Origin: Prosthecobacter sp. | GTDB lineage: Bacteria > Verrucomicrobiota > Verrucomicrobiia > Verrucomicrobiales > Verrucomicrobiaceae | Reading direction: 5' to 3' | DNA length: 39,987 nt | Assembly: GCF_029946185.1 (NCBI RefSeq) | Contig: NZ_JAQSEA010000140.1 | Location: forward strand, 1-39,987 | In this document: piece by piece, positions 1 through 7,735 of the stretch | Layout: every line of letters begins with the position of its first letter | Position numbering within the stretch: position 1 is the first letter of the stretch | Position numbers and translations under genes: made by a program | Notes under the pieces: generated by a model | What the model saw: only the letters and a program-made list of their open reading frames with translations | Told to the model about the DNA's origin: nothing | Database searches by the model: none

Positions 1-1216
1 CCTGCCGGTTCTGACTCATGCCGGCGTAGTTTTTCAGCAGCGCCACGTAGCGATTGAGCTGGCTTTCCGGCGCGGTCATGATGGTCTTCATGGTGCCGTC
101 CATGCGCGCACGAAACCGCGTGAAACTGTAAAATTTCTCCAGATGCAAGTCTGAGGCGCGGCAGCGGATGGCGGTGAAAAGCGCCCACTGCACGAGCTGC
201 TCCGGTTCGTGGTTGGGATTCTGCGGATTGATCCGCGCCATGTCTTCGGGGGAGATTTCAACGACGCTGGAGTCATCCGCGATGGAGAGCGTGCTCCCCT
301 CCATGGATGCCACCGCACCGGGATCAAAGGTGGCTCCCGCGCGGTTGATGGCCTCACGGATGCTGACGAGATCTGCCAGCACCGGGACGATTTTCACCGA
401 CGGATTGCCCATGGAGAGCCATTCGTCCTCGAAGGCGTAGCAGTCGCTGCTCTCACTGAGGAGGAAGACGACCTGCTTGCCGATGTAGAGCGGGTAAACA
501 TTATGCCGCTCCAGCAGGGGGATAGGAAAGAAAGTCTGGCGCTGCGCCTCGGTGGCGCTGTAAACCAAGGTGCGGCAGCCGCTGACGAGGTGCTGCAATG
601 CGATGCCCAAATTGCGCTGGACGACATTGAATTGCGTGACTCCCAGGGCCTCCGTCTTGCCGGACTGCGCCTCATAGAAGCCTTTCAGCTTGGTGATCTC
701 AGCCGGTTCATACGGATAGTGCTCGAGGAGCCACTGAAAGGTGCCGTCCAGGCCGAGATCGGAAAACACCTGCGGCTGGAGCTGCTCCATCGCGTTCGAC
801 TGCGAGATCGGCATCTGGCCAAAGCGCTGCACCAGATCTTTGCGGGTGTTTTGATACTGCTCGGGTGTGATGAGCACCCGGATTGTGAGGAAGTGTGGCA
901 CGCCCCACAGATCTCCGGCCCGTGGATTGTGATGCGCCATGACGAGCAGCGGGCCGATGGTGCTCACGGGGAGCCAAGGGTCCGCCACGTAGGGCACGCG
1001 GCCGAGCTTGCGGATGAGCCGCTCCGCATCGGGAGAGCAGCTTTCACGCAGGAGGGTGACGGGCAGCATTCCATGCTGAAGGGCGAGGCCTTCGATGGAT
1101 TGAATCGCCAAGATAGCCGTCTGCCTCGCCTCAACAATCGTGTTAGGTGGATTACTCACAGCACCAAAGGATTTGGTTGCTAGTGGGTTCATTGGGCTCT
1201 GTAATGTGACAGACAT
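1..1216 (-). CDS. gspE: GspE/PilB-type secretion ATPase, N-terminal part (cut by window edge)
   Basis: I read this frame directly from the reverse complement; it stays open for about 405 codons and runs off the left edge. Near the end of the visible part (about residues 335-395) is the region that opens the GspE/PilB ATPase core: RASDLHLEKF followed by RFRARMDG, matching the family's 'R(A)SDIHxE...xRxRxDG' signature. Walker A and B lie outside the window. The roughly 330 residues before it do not obviously match the usual GspE/MshE N-terminal domain. The ATG at 1216 is 19 bp after the upstream pseudopilin stop; another in-frame ATG is at 1192 and neither has a clear ribosome site. As the last visible gene of a pseudopilin operon, it probably powers pseudopilus or pilus assembly at the inner membrane. 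PilB and GspE cannot be told apart from this fragment. Confidence 0.8.
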   Translation of the reverse strand, partial: MSVTLQSPMNPLATKSFGAVSNPPNTIVEARQTAILAIQSIEGLALQHGMLPVTLLRESCSPDAERLIRKLGRVPYVADPWLPVSTIGPLLVMAHHNPRAGDLWGVPHFLTIRVLITPEQYQNTRKDLVQRFGQMPISQSNAMEQLQPQVFSDLGLDGTFQWLLEHYPYEPAEITKLKGFYEAQSGKTEALGVTQFNVVQRNLGIALQHLVSGCRTLVYSATEAQRQTFFPIPLLERHNVYPLYIGKQVVFLLSESSDCYAFEDEWLSMGNPSVKIVPVLADLVSIREAINRAGATFDPGAVASMEGSTLSIADDSSVVEISPEDMARINPQNPNHEPEQLVQWALFTAIRCRASDLHLEKFYSFTRFRARMDGTMKTIMTAPESQLNRYVALLKNYAGMSQNRQ

Positions 1217-1235
1217 TGGGTGTGGCGTGGCTGGC

Positions 1236-1760
1236 TCAGCGCCCAGCCGTTTTAAAGTTCGGCGGGAACACAAATGCCGTGGTGAAGTCTGTACCTTCGA
1301 AATTCATGAGTATTCCCGTGCCGCTCTTTCCTGGTTTGAGCAGTTCAAACAGTTTCCCCGTCCATCGCAGACGATGCACAGAGGCATCGCTGGAGGAGAC
1401 TGGATTGTAGCGTGGGTCCATGAAGGGGGAGCCCGGCTGTGCGCGTTTGATATTGGGATCGCGATATTGCAGTGTGCGCAGGATGACCAGCTCATCCGCC
1501 ACGGAGCCATTCATGGCATCAAACAGCAGTTCGTAGTTCTGCTGGGCGAAACGATGCACCGACTGGTTGAGTGTCTCCTGCCGTGACATGGCGAGTGCAT
1601 CTTTGGAACCGCCTAAAAATTGGCCGAACGACAGCACGGCGATACCAGCCAGCGCGCCCATGATGGAAATAACAATGACCATTTCCGACATGGAAAAGCC
1701 ATGCTCTCCGCCGGCAGGCAGGAAGGTGGTGCGATGTCCTCGATGTGCGGAGGGGGTCAT
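1236..1760 (-). CDS. Prepilin-type pseudopilin with long leader
   Basis: A 174-residue protein with a type IV pilin/pseudopilin N-terminus: a charged leader of about 21 residues ending in Gly, the prepilin peptidase site G|FSMSE with Glu at +5, then a hydrophobic helix (MVIVISIMGALAGIAVL). The rest is a soluble domain with no motif I can name. The frame is open upstream to 1949, but that part overlaps the preceding pseudopilin and does not resemble protein, so I start at the ATG at 1760, 11 bp after the preceding stop. It is the fourth pilin-like gene in the operon and lies just before the ATPase gene. Likely a minor pseudopilin of a type II secretion-like or pilus machine; which GspG-K class it belongs to is not clear. 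Confidence 0.8.
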   Translation of the reverse strand: MTPSAHRGHRTTFLPAGGEHGFSMSEMVIVISIMGALAGIAVLSFGQFLGGSKDALAMSRQETLNQSVHRFAQQNYELLFDAMNGSVADELVILRTLQYRDPNIKRAQPGSPFMDPRYNPVSSSDASVHRLRWTGKLFELLKPGKSGTGILMNFEGTDFTTAFVFPPNFKTAGR

Positions 1761-1771
1761 GCCGGAGTGCG

Positions 1772-2176
1772 TCAGTAATAAATGATTCCGGTCGGGCTGG
1801 AGAGCGAGACCTTGGTCATGGACGTGATGGAGGGAGGAAAAGTGACGGTGTAACCGGACGGCATGTAGGCAGTCAGCGTCGTCTCCGCGAAGCTCAGGTA
1901 GTCGCGCAGCAGTTTGTACTTGGAGTCGGCAGATGAGGCCGCGACCCATTCCAGCGCGGCCTGGCTCCGGCCACGCACCTGGATGAAACTCGCCTGCGCC
2001 AGATTCAATGACTCCGCACGGGCGATGGCCAGATTGCGTTCGCTGTCACCCCGCATGCGGGTGACGGAAGGGATCGCCATGAAGGCGATGATGCCAATGA
2101 TCGACACGCAGGCCATCATCTCTACCAACGAGAACCCGCGAATGAACGAGTGAGATTTTGAAGTGGTGGCGTGCAT
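1772..2176 (-). CDS. Prepilin-type pseudopilin
   Basis: A 134-residue pilin-like protein. A 14-residue basic leader ends in RG, cleavage is expected at G|FSLVEMM (Glu +5 present), and a hydrophobic helix follows (CVSIIGIIAFMAIP) with the Pro common in pilins. The remaining ~95 residues form a small soluble head rich in Ser, Thr and Ala, ending in aromatic residues. The start ATG is 21 bp after the stop of the upstream pseudopilin, and the next gene starts 11 bp after this stop, so the set is probably co-transcribed. By length and the intact motif it could be GspG- or GspH-like. Export needs a prepilin peptidase, which is not encoded in this window. Confidence 0.85.
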   Translation of the reverse strand: MHATTSKSHSFIRGFSLVEMMACVSIIGIIAFMAIPSVTRMRGDSERNLAIARAESLNLAQASFIQVRGRSQAALEWVAASSADSKYKLLRDYLSFAETTLTAYMPSGYTVTFPPSITSMTKVSLSSPTGIIYY

Positions 2177-2197
2177 GGTGCTCAGCGGGAGGGCAGA

Positions 2198-2680
2198 TTA
2201 TTGATTGACCAAGTCCACATGGGGGAAATCTCCGGTCTCCCAGTCAGGCAGGGAAAGGTACTGCTGTGCATTGCTTAAAGCAGCGGTCTGCAGTTGAGAG
2301 GCATTGCTCGTGTAATCCGCGAAGTGGTCTGCGGTGGTCTGATCGAGGAAGCCGACGCGCAGATTGGGATCCGGCGAGGATGCATTGGGAGCCAGCAAAT
2401 TGAAGCGAGCCTGGCTTGAGGCCAGTGCGTTGTAACTGGTGCGGACGCTTTCGAGGCTGCGAAACTGGGCGGTGTTGCTGACGCGCATCTGCGCCATTAC
2501 CCAAGCGGTCAGGGCACTCTGCACTGAGGCCTGCTGCTGCCGCGCCATGACACGGTGGGCATCTCGCGAGGCATTCGAAATGGCGGCCACCACGATCGAT
2601 GACATGATGCCGATGATGGCAATGGTGAAGATCGCCTCAACAAAGCTGAAACCTGCCCTTCTCTGTTTGCGAATTGTCAT
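2198..2680 (-). CDS. Prepilin-type pseudopilin
   Basis: A 160-residue pilin-like protein when started at the ATG at 2680 (leader MTIRKQRRAG). The frame also reaches an upstream start at 2716, but that start falls in the T-tract of a terminator and would give an odd leader. The expected prepilin peptidase site is G|FSFVEA with Glu at +5, followed by the membrane helix IFTIAIIGIMSSIVVAAI. The soluble part contains Gln/Ala-rich helix-like sequence and a Ser/Asn-rich C-terminal half. It lies downstream of the major pilin gene beyond a terminator hairpin, so its expression probably depends on read-through or its own promoter. Likely a minor pseudopilin (GspH/I-like), exact class uncertain. Confidence 0.82.
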   Translation of the reverse strand: MTIRKQRRAGFSFVEAIFTIAIIGIMSSIVVAAISNASRDAHRVMARQQQASVQSALTAWVMAQMRVSNTAQFRSLESVRTSYNALASSQARFNLLAPNASSPDPNLRVGFLDQTTADHFADYTSNASQLQTAALSNAQQYLSLPDWETGDFPHVDLVNQ

Positions 2681-2714
2681 GTTGATAACCAGCGCCGCCT
2701 TATTTCCCTGTTGC

Positions 2715-2747
2715 AAAAAAACCGCCGGGGAGTCACCTCCCCGGCGG
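2715..2747 (-). terminator. Rho-independent terminator after the major pilin gene
   Basis: A perfect 10-bp stem (CCGCCGGGGA pairing with TCCCCGGCGG) with a 6-nt loop lies 60 bp past the pilin stop. On the minus strand it is followed directly by seven T's. It sits inside the pilin operon, between the first and second pilin-like genes, so it probably lets the major pilin be made in excess over the minor pseudopilins and the ATPase. Confidence 0.85.
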
Positions 2748-2806
2748 ACGTGAATCGTCCGAAACTGAAGTATTAAACTCCAGCGCCGAGCGCGTCAGTA
2801 CCGGTA

Positions 2807-3202
2807 TTAGTAGGAGCCGGGGTTATAGACGACCTGGCTGTTGGCGGAGTCCCAGGTAAGGTAGGCAGCAGCTGCAGCCTGCTCCGTAGGATTGATCGGG
2901 CCAGAGGTGAATTTCTTGCCGCTGAAAGCTCCGGTCGAGGGAGTGAGGCCAGCGATCGCTGTGGTGATGAGCGTGGTGCTGCTGAGATCGGTGGTGGGTG
3001 CACCTGCTGCGATAGCGGCGTTGAGCACGGAAGCAACGGTCTGCGCATTGCGCTTAGCCGTAGCGTCTTTGGCGCTCGCGTTCAGGTTACCGATGTTCGG
3101 GATGGCGATCGCGGCGATGATGCCGATGATTGCGATGACGACGAGCATTTCAACGAGGCTGAAGCCTGCTTTGCGGGAGGTGTTGAGCTTAATGTTTTTC
3201 AT
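2807..3202 (-). CDS. Major pilin / GspG-like prepilin
   Basis: A 131-residue protein with a textbook type IV pilin N-terminus: short basic leader MKNIKLNTSRKAG, cleavage site G|FSLVEM with Glu +5, and the helix LVVIAIIGIIAAIAIP. The soluble head is rich in Ala, Thr and Ser with few charges. The gene is first in its operon, has a good sigma70-like promoter about 80 bp upstream and is followed by a strong terminator. That suggests the most abundant subunit of the apparatus, equivalent to GspG or PilA. The start codon is preceded by an A/C-rich leader (a run of alternating CA) instead of a Shine-Dalgarno site. A pilus and a type II pseudopilus cannot be told apart from this gene alone. Confidence 0.88.
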   Translation of the reverse strand: MKNIKLNTSRKAGFSLVEMLVVIAIIGIIAAIAIPNIGNLNASAKDATAKRNAQTVASVLNAAIAAGAPTTDLSSTTLITTAIAGLTPSTGAFSGKKFTSGPINPTEQAAAAAYLTWDSANSQVVYNPGSY

Positions 3203-3569
3203 AGTGTGTTGTGTGTGTGTGGCTGTTGGTATTGCTTCGAGTCGATCAACTCTGTGGAGATAATCAGCCTCGAATTATAAAAATTATAATTCACTGTGAA
3301 TTTGTATTCAAGATTAATTTTCGTATTTTTTACATTTTCCATACAGTTAACCATCATCCGAACTCCCCTTATGCTTGGCTCCATGGGGATATCGTGTCGG
3401 GAGGGGGCGAGTGGGAACGTGTTTGATGCATGCTGTGCAAGAGCATTTAAGAGGTAAAGACCCGTTGATTGAATGCCATTTTTTTGAAATCAGAGAAAAC
3501 ACCTCATGGAGAGAAAAGGAAAGTCAGAATCAGTTTGATCAAAATAAATTTATGGTTATTTTAATATAA
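3203..3569 (-). other. AT-rich divergent intergenic region with inverted repeat
   Basis: About 367 bp without a credible gene separate the divergent pilin and phosphoethanolamine transferase genes. The base composition is clearly more AT-rich than the flanks, especially from 3270 to 3570. At 3272-3292 there is a perfect 9-bp inverted repeat (GAATTATAA, 3-nt spacer, TTATAATTC) that covers the -10 element of the pilin promoter and could be an operator. Just upstream of the ATG at 3570 is more AT-rich sequence, but I could not define a convincing plus-strand promoter. Confidence 0.5.
3283..3311 (-). promoter_or_regulatory. Sigma70-like promoter of the major pilin gene
   Basis: On the minus strand a TTGAAT -35 element (3311-3306) and a perfect TATAAT -10 element (3288-3283) are separated by exactly 17 bp. 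Transcription would start near 3276, giving a leader of about 74 nt before the pilin ATG. The -10 hexamer lies inside the 3272-3292 inverted repeat, so binding there could block the promoter. Confidence 0.55.
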
Positions 3570-5375
3570 ATGGATATTAAACAATTTTTCAAAGCGCGCC
3601 TACTTCCAGAAATGGTCAGTGATCGCCGCGCCTGGCTTTCGATATTTTTAGCGGTCAATTTGATCAATTTGCCAAATCTGGTCACTTGCTTCATTCCCTG
3701 CTTCACGTGGCTGGCCTTAAATCTGTGGATTTTCAGCATGGCATTGACCTTACTGGCCTGCGTTTTCGGCATGCGCGCTCGTCTCATGCTTTGGATTGCA
3801 GTGCCGCTGATATTGCTGGTCCCGGCCTGTCTGGCCAGCCTGTTTTCTATTCAGAATCTGCCCACCACGTTCTTGATTCTCGCCCTGCTAGAGACCAACC
3901 AAGCAGAACTGAGCGCATTGCAAGTTCCGGTGCTATTTTCGGGTTTAGGCACCCTGATTCTGGTCACGCTGTATGTGTGGTTTGTCAAAACACGGGTGCC
4001 CTCCAGCTTTCGACTGGGTCCTGTTGGCCGGGGGGTTATCATCTCATCGCTGCTCATCCCGATCAGCTACGACATACTGGCGCAGGGTCATGTGGTCGGA
4101 CTCGCTGGTATCAAACAGCGTTGTCTCACCACCTTCCCATGTTCAACTTTGTACGGTGCCTATGAGGCCTTCGATATTCGATCCCGTGTCCAAAACCGCA
4201 AAGAGTTGGTGGAAGACCTTGCCCTCAAACAGGAGCAGGCGTTCCAAGATGAGCCGAACCGGCAGGTTCACATGCTTGTCATTGGCGAAAGCGCCACCAA
4301 GAGCTGCTTTGGGCTCTATGGCTATGACCGCCAGACAACGCCTCTGCTGGAGCGCACCGCCGGGCTGATGACGTTCCGCGACGTTTCCTGTACTGCCCCA
4401 TGCACCCTGCTTGCCGTGCCTGCATTGCTCACCGCTGCAACACCGGGCAAATTGCTTGAAGCCACGCGGCAGGCCAGCATCCTCACAGCTTATAAGAAAG
4501 CAGGTTTTCGAGTTTACTGGCTTTCGGCACAAAAAAAACACGGCACCTATGACACCCTGACTTCCATTTTTTCCGCAGAGTCGGATGAAGACATCTTCTT
4601 GAGTGGACGATTTGATGACAATGGAAGAGGTGCTTATCAAGGTGCATGGGATGCCAGTTTGCTGCCTTTGGTGCGAGGCATCATGCAACGAAAGGAGCCC
4701 AAAGTGCTCTTTGTGCTGCACACCATCGGCAGCCATGGACCATACCCGACGCGCTATCCGCCTGAACTTGCCCGATTCCCTGCGGAGCCGCAGACGGTGA
4801 TGGATACTTTATTTCGTATTTCTCTTGGTGGAGCCAGCACTCCAGAGGAATTGGAACTCGCACAGAACTCCTATGACAACACCATCTGCGCCACGGATTT
4901 CCTGCTCGCCAATCTGATCAACGAATTGAAGAACGCGCAGGCCTCCTCCTGGCTATGTTATGTCTCTGACCACGGTGAAAACACCTCCACCGCCCGCTTT
5001 GGAAAATTTCTGCACGGCATGATCACGCGTCAGGTCGTGGAGGTGCCCATGCTCATGTGGGTCTCCCCTCTCTATGAGCAGGCGCATGCTGGAAAAGTCG
5101 CCGGCTTGAAAGCCCACCTCAACACCCCCTTCAGCGCTTCCTGCACCTTCCACACCCTTCTCGACATGGGCGGTCTCTCCTGCCCAGACTTCAAGAAAGA
5201 GAGGAGCAGTGCCTCGCTGCAATTCTCTCCCGGCCCAAGAATCGTGTGCGATGCCAATGGCAACCTCATGGATTATGACGAAAAATTCCCCGTGCGACAG
5301 GATGCCGCCAATGTGCCGCCGCCGCAGAGCGCTGAAAAGATTCAACAGATTGCGGCTGGAGTGCAACGCCCATGA
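3570..5375 (+). CDS. Phosphoethanolamine transferase, CptA/EptA-like (copy 1)
   Basis: A 601-residue inner-membrane enzyme of the alkaline-phosphatase superfamily that by family moves phosphoethanolamine from phosphatidylethanolamine to lipid A, core or another surface glycan. Residues ~20-190 hold about five membrane segments; the C-terminal ~380 residues form the sulfatase-like periplasmic domain. The metal/nucleophile motif reads VIGES (Glu240-Ser241) followed by LYGYDRQTTP; the second metal motif is SDHGEN (Asp467-His468). Ser replaces the Thr nucleophile of EptA, as I recall for CptA-type members, and other stretches (WLSAQKKHG, VLHTIGSHGPY, NSYDNT) also resemble CptA. No Shine-Dalgarno site is visible. 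The substrate is unknown; a related gene follows 52 bp downstream. Confidence 0.88.
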   Translation: MDIKQFFKARLLPEMVSDRRAWLSIFLAVNLINLPNLVTCFIPCFTWLALNLWIFSMALTLLACVFGMRARLMLWIAVPLILLVPACLASLFSIQNLPTTFLILALLETNQAELSALQVPVLFSGLGTLILVTLYVWFVKTRVPSSFRLGPVGRGVIISSLLIPISYDILAQGHVVGLAGIKQRCLTTFPCSTLYGAYEAFDIRSRVQNRKELVEDLALKQEQAFQDEPNRQVHMLVIGESATKSCFGLYGYDRQTTPLLERTAGLMTFRDVSCTAPCTLLAVPALLTAATPGKLLEATRQASILTAYKKAGFRVYWLSAQKKHGTYDTLTSIFSAESDEDIFLSGRFDDNGRGAYQGAWDASLLPLVRGIMQRKEPKVLFVLHTIGSHGPYPTRYPPELARFPAEPQTVMDTLFRISLGGASTPEELELAQNSYDNTICATDFLLANLINELKNAQASSWLCYVSDHGENTSTARFGKFLHGMITRQVVEVPMLMWVSPLYEQAHAGKVAGLKAHLNTPFSASCTFHTLLDMGGLSCPDFKKERSSASLQFSPGPRIVCDANGNLMDYDEKFPVRQDAANVPPPQSAEKIQQIAAGVQRP

Positions 5376-5427
5376 GTCGCTCCATCAGTATGAATTGAGA
5401 TTTTAAAATGCATCATTTATTGGTTTC

Positions 5428-7188
5428 ATGAAACAACGGCCTCTCAATGAATTCACCCAAACCAGCCGCGTCTGGTTTTCGGTATTTCTGGCCCTCAATC
5501 TGATCAACCTGCCGAATCTCGTCGCTTGTTGTTACTGGCTGCCCGCAAGCCAGTGGCTTTTCAGCCTGGTCCTGCCCTTGCTTGCCTGCGCATTTGGGAT
5601 GCGCGTTCGTCTCATGCTCTGGCTGGCGATCCCGTTTATCCTGCTGGTCCCTGCCTGCCTGGCCTGCCTGCTCTCCATTCAAAATCTGCCCAGTACCTTT
5701 TTGATTCTTGCCCTGCTTGAAACCAATCAAGCCGAGCTTTCAGCCTTTCAAGCTCCGGTGATTATGACGGGATTAGGCACACTTTTGCTGCTAGCCCTCT
5801 ACGTCGTCTTCGTCAAATCACGAGTGCCCGCTGATTACCGGCTGGGCCTCGTCGGGCGGCTTTTGGTCTTTTTCACCTTGCTCGTCCCAGCCGTCTGGGA
5901 CCTGACATTCTATGGTCAAATTGTCAGCGTGGGGGCCATCAAGGAGCGTTTTCTTTCCACATTTCCATCCTCCACTCTTTACTATGGCTATGAGGCGCTG
6001 AGCATTCGCTCTCGGGTTCAGAATCGCCAAGATCTGCTGCAACAATTAACGGTCAGCCAAGAGCCGGAATTCCGCAATGATCCGCACCGTCAGGTACATA
6101 TGATGGTCATCGGTGAGAGCGCGGCTAAAAGCTGCTTCAGCCTCTATGGCTACGAACGCGAAACCACCCCGCTTCTGGAGAAAACACCTGGCCTGCTGCC
6201 GTTCCGCGAAGTTGCCAGCACCGCCACGGTCACCCTGGTGGCCGTCCCCACATTGCTCACCTCTTCGCCAGCAGGCAAAGTGATCGAGGCCACACGTCAG
6301 CCGAGCACTCTTTCAGCCTACAAAAAAGCAGGCTTCCGTGTTTACTGGCTCTCGGCTCAAAAAAAACACGGCACGTTTGACACTCTGACCTCCATTTTTT
6401 CCACGGATGCGGATGAGGCTGTTTTTTTGGGGGGCAAAATCGACCTTGAAGGAAAAGGCATCTACGATGCGACAGATGCCAGCCTACTGCCCTTGGTTCG
6501 CGGCATTCTCCAACGCAACGAGCCCAAAGTGCTTTTCGTCCTGCACACCATCGGAAGTCATGGCCCCTACCCTGCACGCTATGCACAGGAACAGACCCGA
6601 TTCCCTGCGCCCAAAGAGGCGGTTACGCTTGCCTTGCAGCGTATCCGAAGCGGCATGGCTGGCGATCCTCAGGATTTGGAACTCGTCCAGAACTCGTATG
6701 ACAACACCATCTGCACCACGGATTTCCTGCTTTCCAGCCTCATCAGCGATTTGAAGCAAATTCAAGCCTCTTCCTGGCTGTGTTACATCTCTGACCACGG
6801 TGAAAACACCTCCAAGGCCCGCTTGGGAAAATTCATGCATGGGATGGTCAGTCGGCAGGTTATTGAGGTGCCGATGCTTATGTGGGTCTCTCCCCTGTAT
6901 GAGCAGGCCCATGCAGGCAAGATGGCTGGCTTGAAAGCCCACCTCAACACTCCCTTCAGCGCCACCTGCACCTTCCACACGCTGCTCGACATGGGAGGCC
7001 TGTCCTGCCCGGACTTCAAACCCGAGTGGAGCGCCGCCTCCCCTCGCTTCGCTCCCGGCCCGCGTCTGGTCTGCGATCCCAAGGGAACCGTCATCGACTA
7101 CGACCAAAGATTCCCTGCCCGCCAAGATGTCAGCCAAGTGCCACCGCTGCAGACGCAAAAGCTTGCCCCGAGTGTGACAGGCCCTTGA
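5428..7188 (+). CDS. Phosphoethanolamine transferase, CptA/EptA-like (copy 2)
   Basis: A 586-residue paralogue of the preceding gene, very similar along its length (roughly two thirds identical by eye), so the pair arose by tandem duplication. It has the same layout: about five N-terminal membrane helices, then the periplasmic sulfatase-fold domain with VIGES (nucleophile position Ser231), LYGYERETTP and SDHGEN (Asp456-His457). It lacks a ~14-residue N-terminal extension found in copy 1. Both copies keep all visible metal and nucleophile residues, so neither looks degenerate. They differ mostly in the N-terminal membrane part and around the conserved block that follows LYGY, which may mean different acceptors. 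Likely in one transcript with copy 1 and possibly with the rhodanese gene 80 bp downstream. Confidence 0.88.
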   Translation: MKQRPLNEFTQTSRVWFSVFLALNLINLPNLVACCYWLPASQWLFSLVLPLLACAFGMRVRLMLWLAIPFILLVPACLACLLSIQNLPSTFLILALLETNQAELSAFQAPVIMTGLGTLLLLALYVVFVKSRVPADYRLGLVGRLLVFFTLLVPAVWDLTFYGQIVSVGAIKERFLSTFPSSTLYYGYEALSIRSRVQNRQDLLQQLTVSQEPEFRNDPHRQVHMMVIGESAAKSCFSLYGYERETTPLLEKTPGLLPFREVASTATVTLVAVPTLLTSSPAGKVIEATRQPSTLSAYKKAGFRVYWLSAQKKHGTFDTLTSIFSTDADEAVFLGGKIDLEGKGIYDATDASLLPLVRGILQRNEPKVLFVLHTIGSHGPYPARYAQEQTRFPAPKEAVTLALQRIRSGMAGDPQDLELVQNSYDNTICTTDFLLSSLISDLKQIQASSWLCYISDHGENTSKARLGKFMHGMVSRQVIEVPMLMWVSPLYEQAHAGKMAGLKAHLNTPFSATCTFHTLLDMGGLSCPDFKPEWSAASPRFAPGPRLVCDPKGTVIDYDQRFPARQDVSQVPPLQTQKLAPSVTGP

Positions 7189-7268
7189 GGCATCCGCTTC
7201 CTTCCCCCAGCAAAGGTCTGTGAGTTCCGCTCGCCAACTCGCCACAAGGAGGCACATTTCAGCACTTC

Positions 7269-7706
7269 ATGATCTCTCTTCTCATGCCTGCGCTCCTGAT
7301 CTTCGGGCTCTGCACGACTGCCTTCGCAGCCGTGCCTCCCGGCAACCCGTTGCTACCACCGGCTGTGGTTGTTCCACCGGACATCCACGAGATCGCGCCG
7401 GATCAGGTGATGCGCCAGATGGTGGATCACCCAGAGACGGTGATCATCGACGTCCGTACAGAGGATGAGCGGCACACGCGCGGCTACATCCTCAATTCAC
7501 TGAACCTCGACTATTTCCTTGGCCAGAGAACGCTGGAGGCACTGGGCAAGCTCGACAAGACCAAGCCCTGCATCGTGCATTGCGCGATCGGGGGCCGTGC
7601 GCAGTTCATCGCCGTGCAGATGCATCAACTCGGCTTTAAAGACATTTTCTTGCTCAAGGGCGGCTTCAACGCTTGGGCGGCCACCGGGCAGGCCATCGCG
7701 AAATGA
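7269..7706 (+). CDS. Secreted single-domain rhodanese
   Basis: A 145-residue protein with an N-terminal signal peptide (MISLLMPALLIFGLCTTAFA, cleavage probably after AFA) and one rhodanese domain. Recognisable parts are the VIIDVRTEDE strand and turn, the active-site loop HCAIGGR with the catalytic Cys of the six-residue CxxGxR loop, and the C-terminal LKGGFNAW motif. It should bind or transfer sulfane sulfur in the periplasm; the natural substrate cannot be read from the sequence. It lies 80 bp downstream of the second transferase on the same strand and is followed at once by a hairpin shared with the convergent gene. PspE-like single-domain periplasmic rhodaneses are the closest known type. 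Confidence 0.85.
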   Translation: MISLLMPALLIFGLCTTAFAAVPPGNPLLPPAVVVPPDIHEIAPDQVMRQMVDHPETVIIDVRTEDERHTRGYILNSLNLDYFLGQRTLEALGKLDKTKPCIVHCAIGGRAQFIAVQMHQLGFKDIFLLKGGFNAWAATGQAIAK

Positions 7707-7735
7707 TGGAGGACAGGCCGGAGGCCTATCCTCCA
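7707..7735. terminator. Bidirectional hairpin between convergent genes
   Basis: A 13-bp stem with one mismatch (TGGAGGACAGGCC against GGCCTATCCTCCA) and a 3-nt loop begins right after the rhodanese stop and covers the last codons of the opposite gene. The T-tract on the plus side is weak (CGTTTCATTT), so this is a probable rather than certain terminator. Confidence 0.55.

Noticed and set aside
209-1183. Long plus-strand open frame (324 codons)
   Set aside because: It lies opposite the GspE-like gene, whose frame has a clear ATPase signature; this frame has no recognisable motif and arises from high GC codon use.
1761-1949. N-terminal extension of the pseudopilin at 1236
   Set aside because: Lies over the preceding pseudopilin in another frame and would bury the prepilin leader.
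3203-3222. Short GT/CA dinucleotide tract before the pilin gene as a phase-variation repeat
   Set aside because: Only about six units long and part of a leader type seen at several other genes; too short for typical slip-strand switching.
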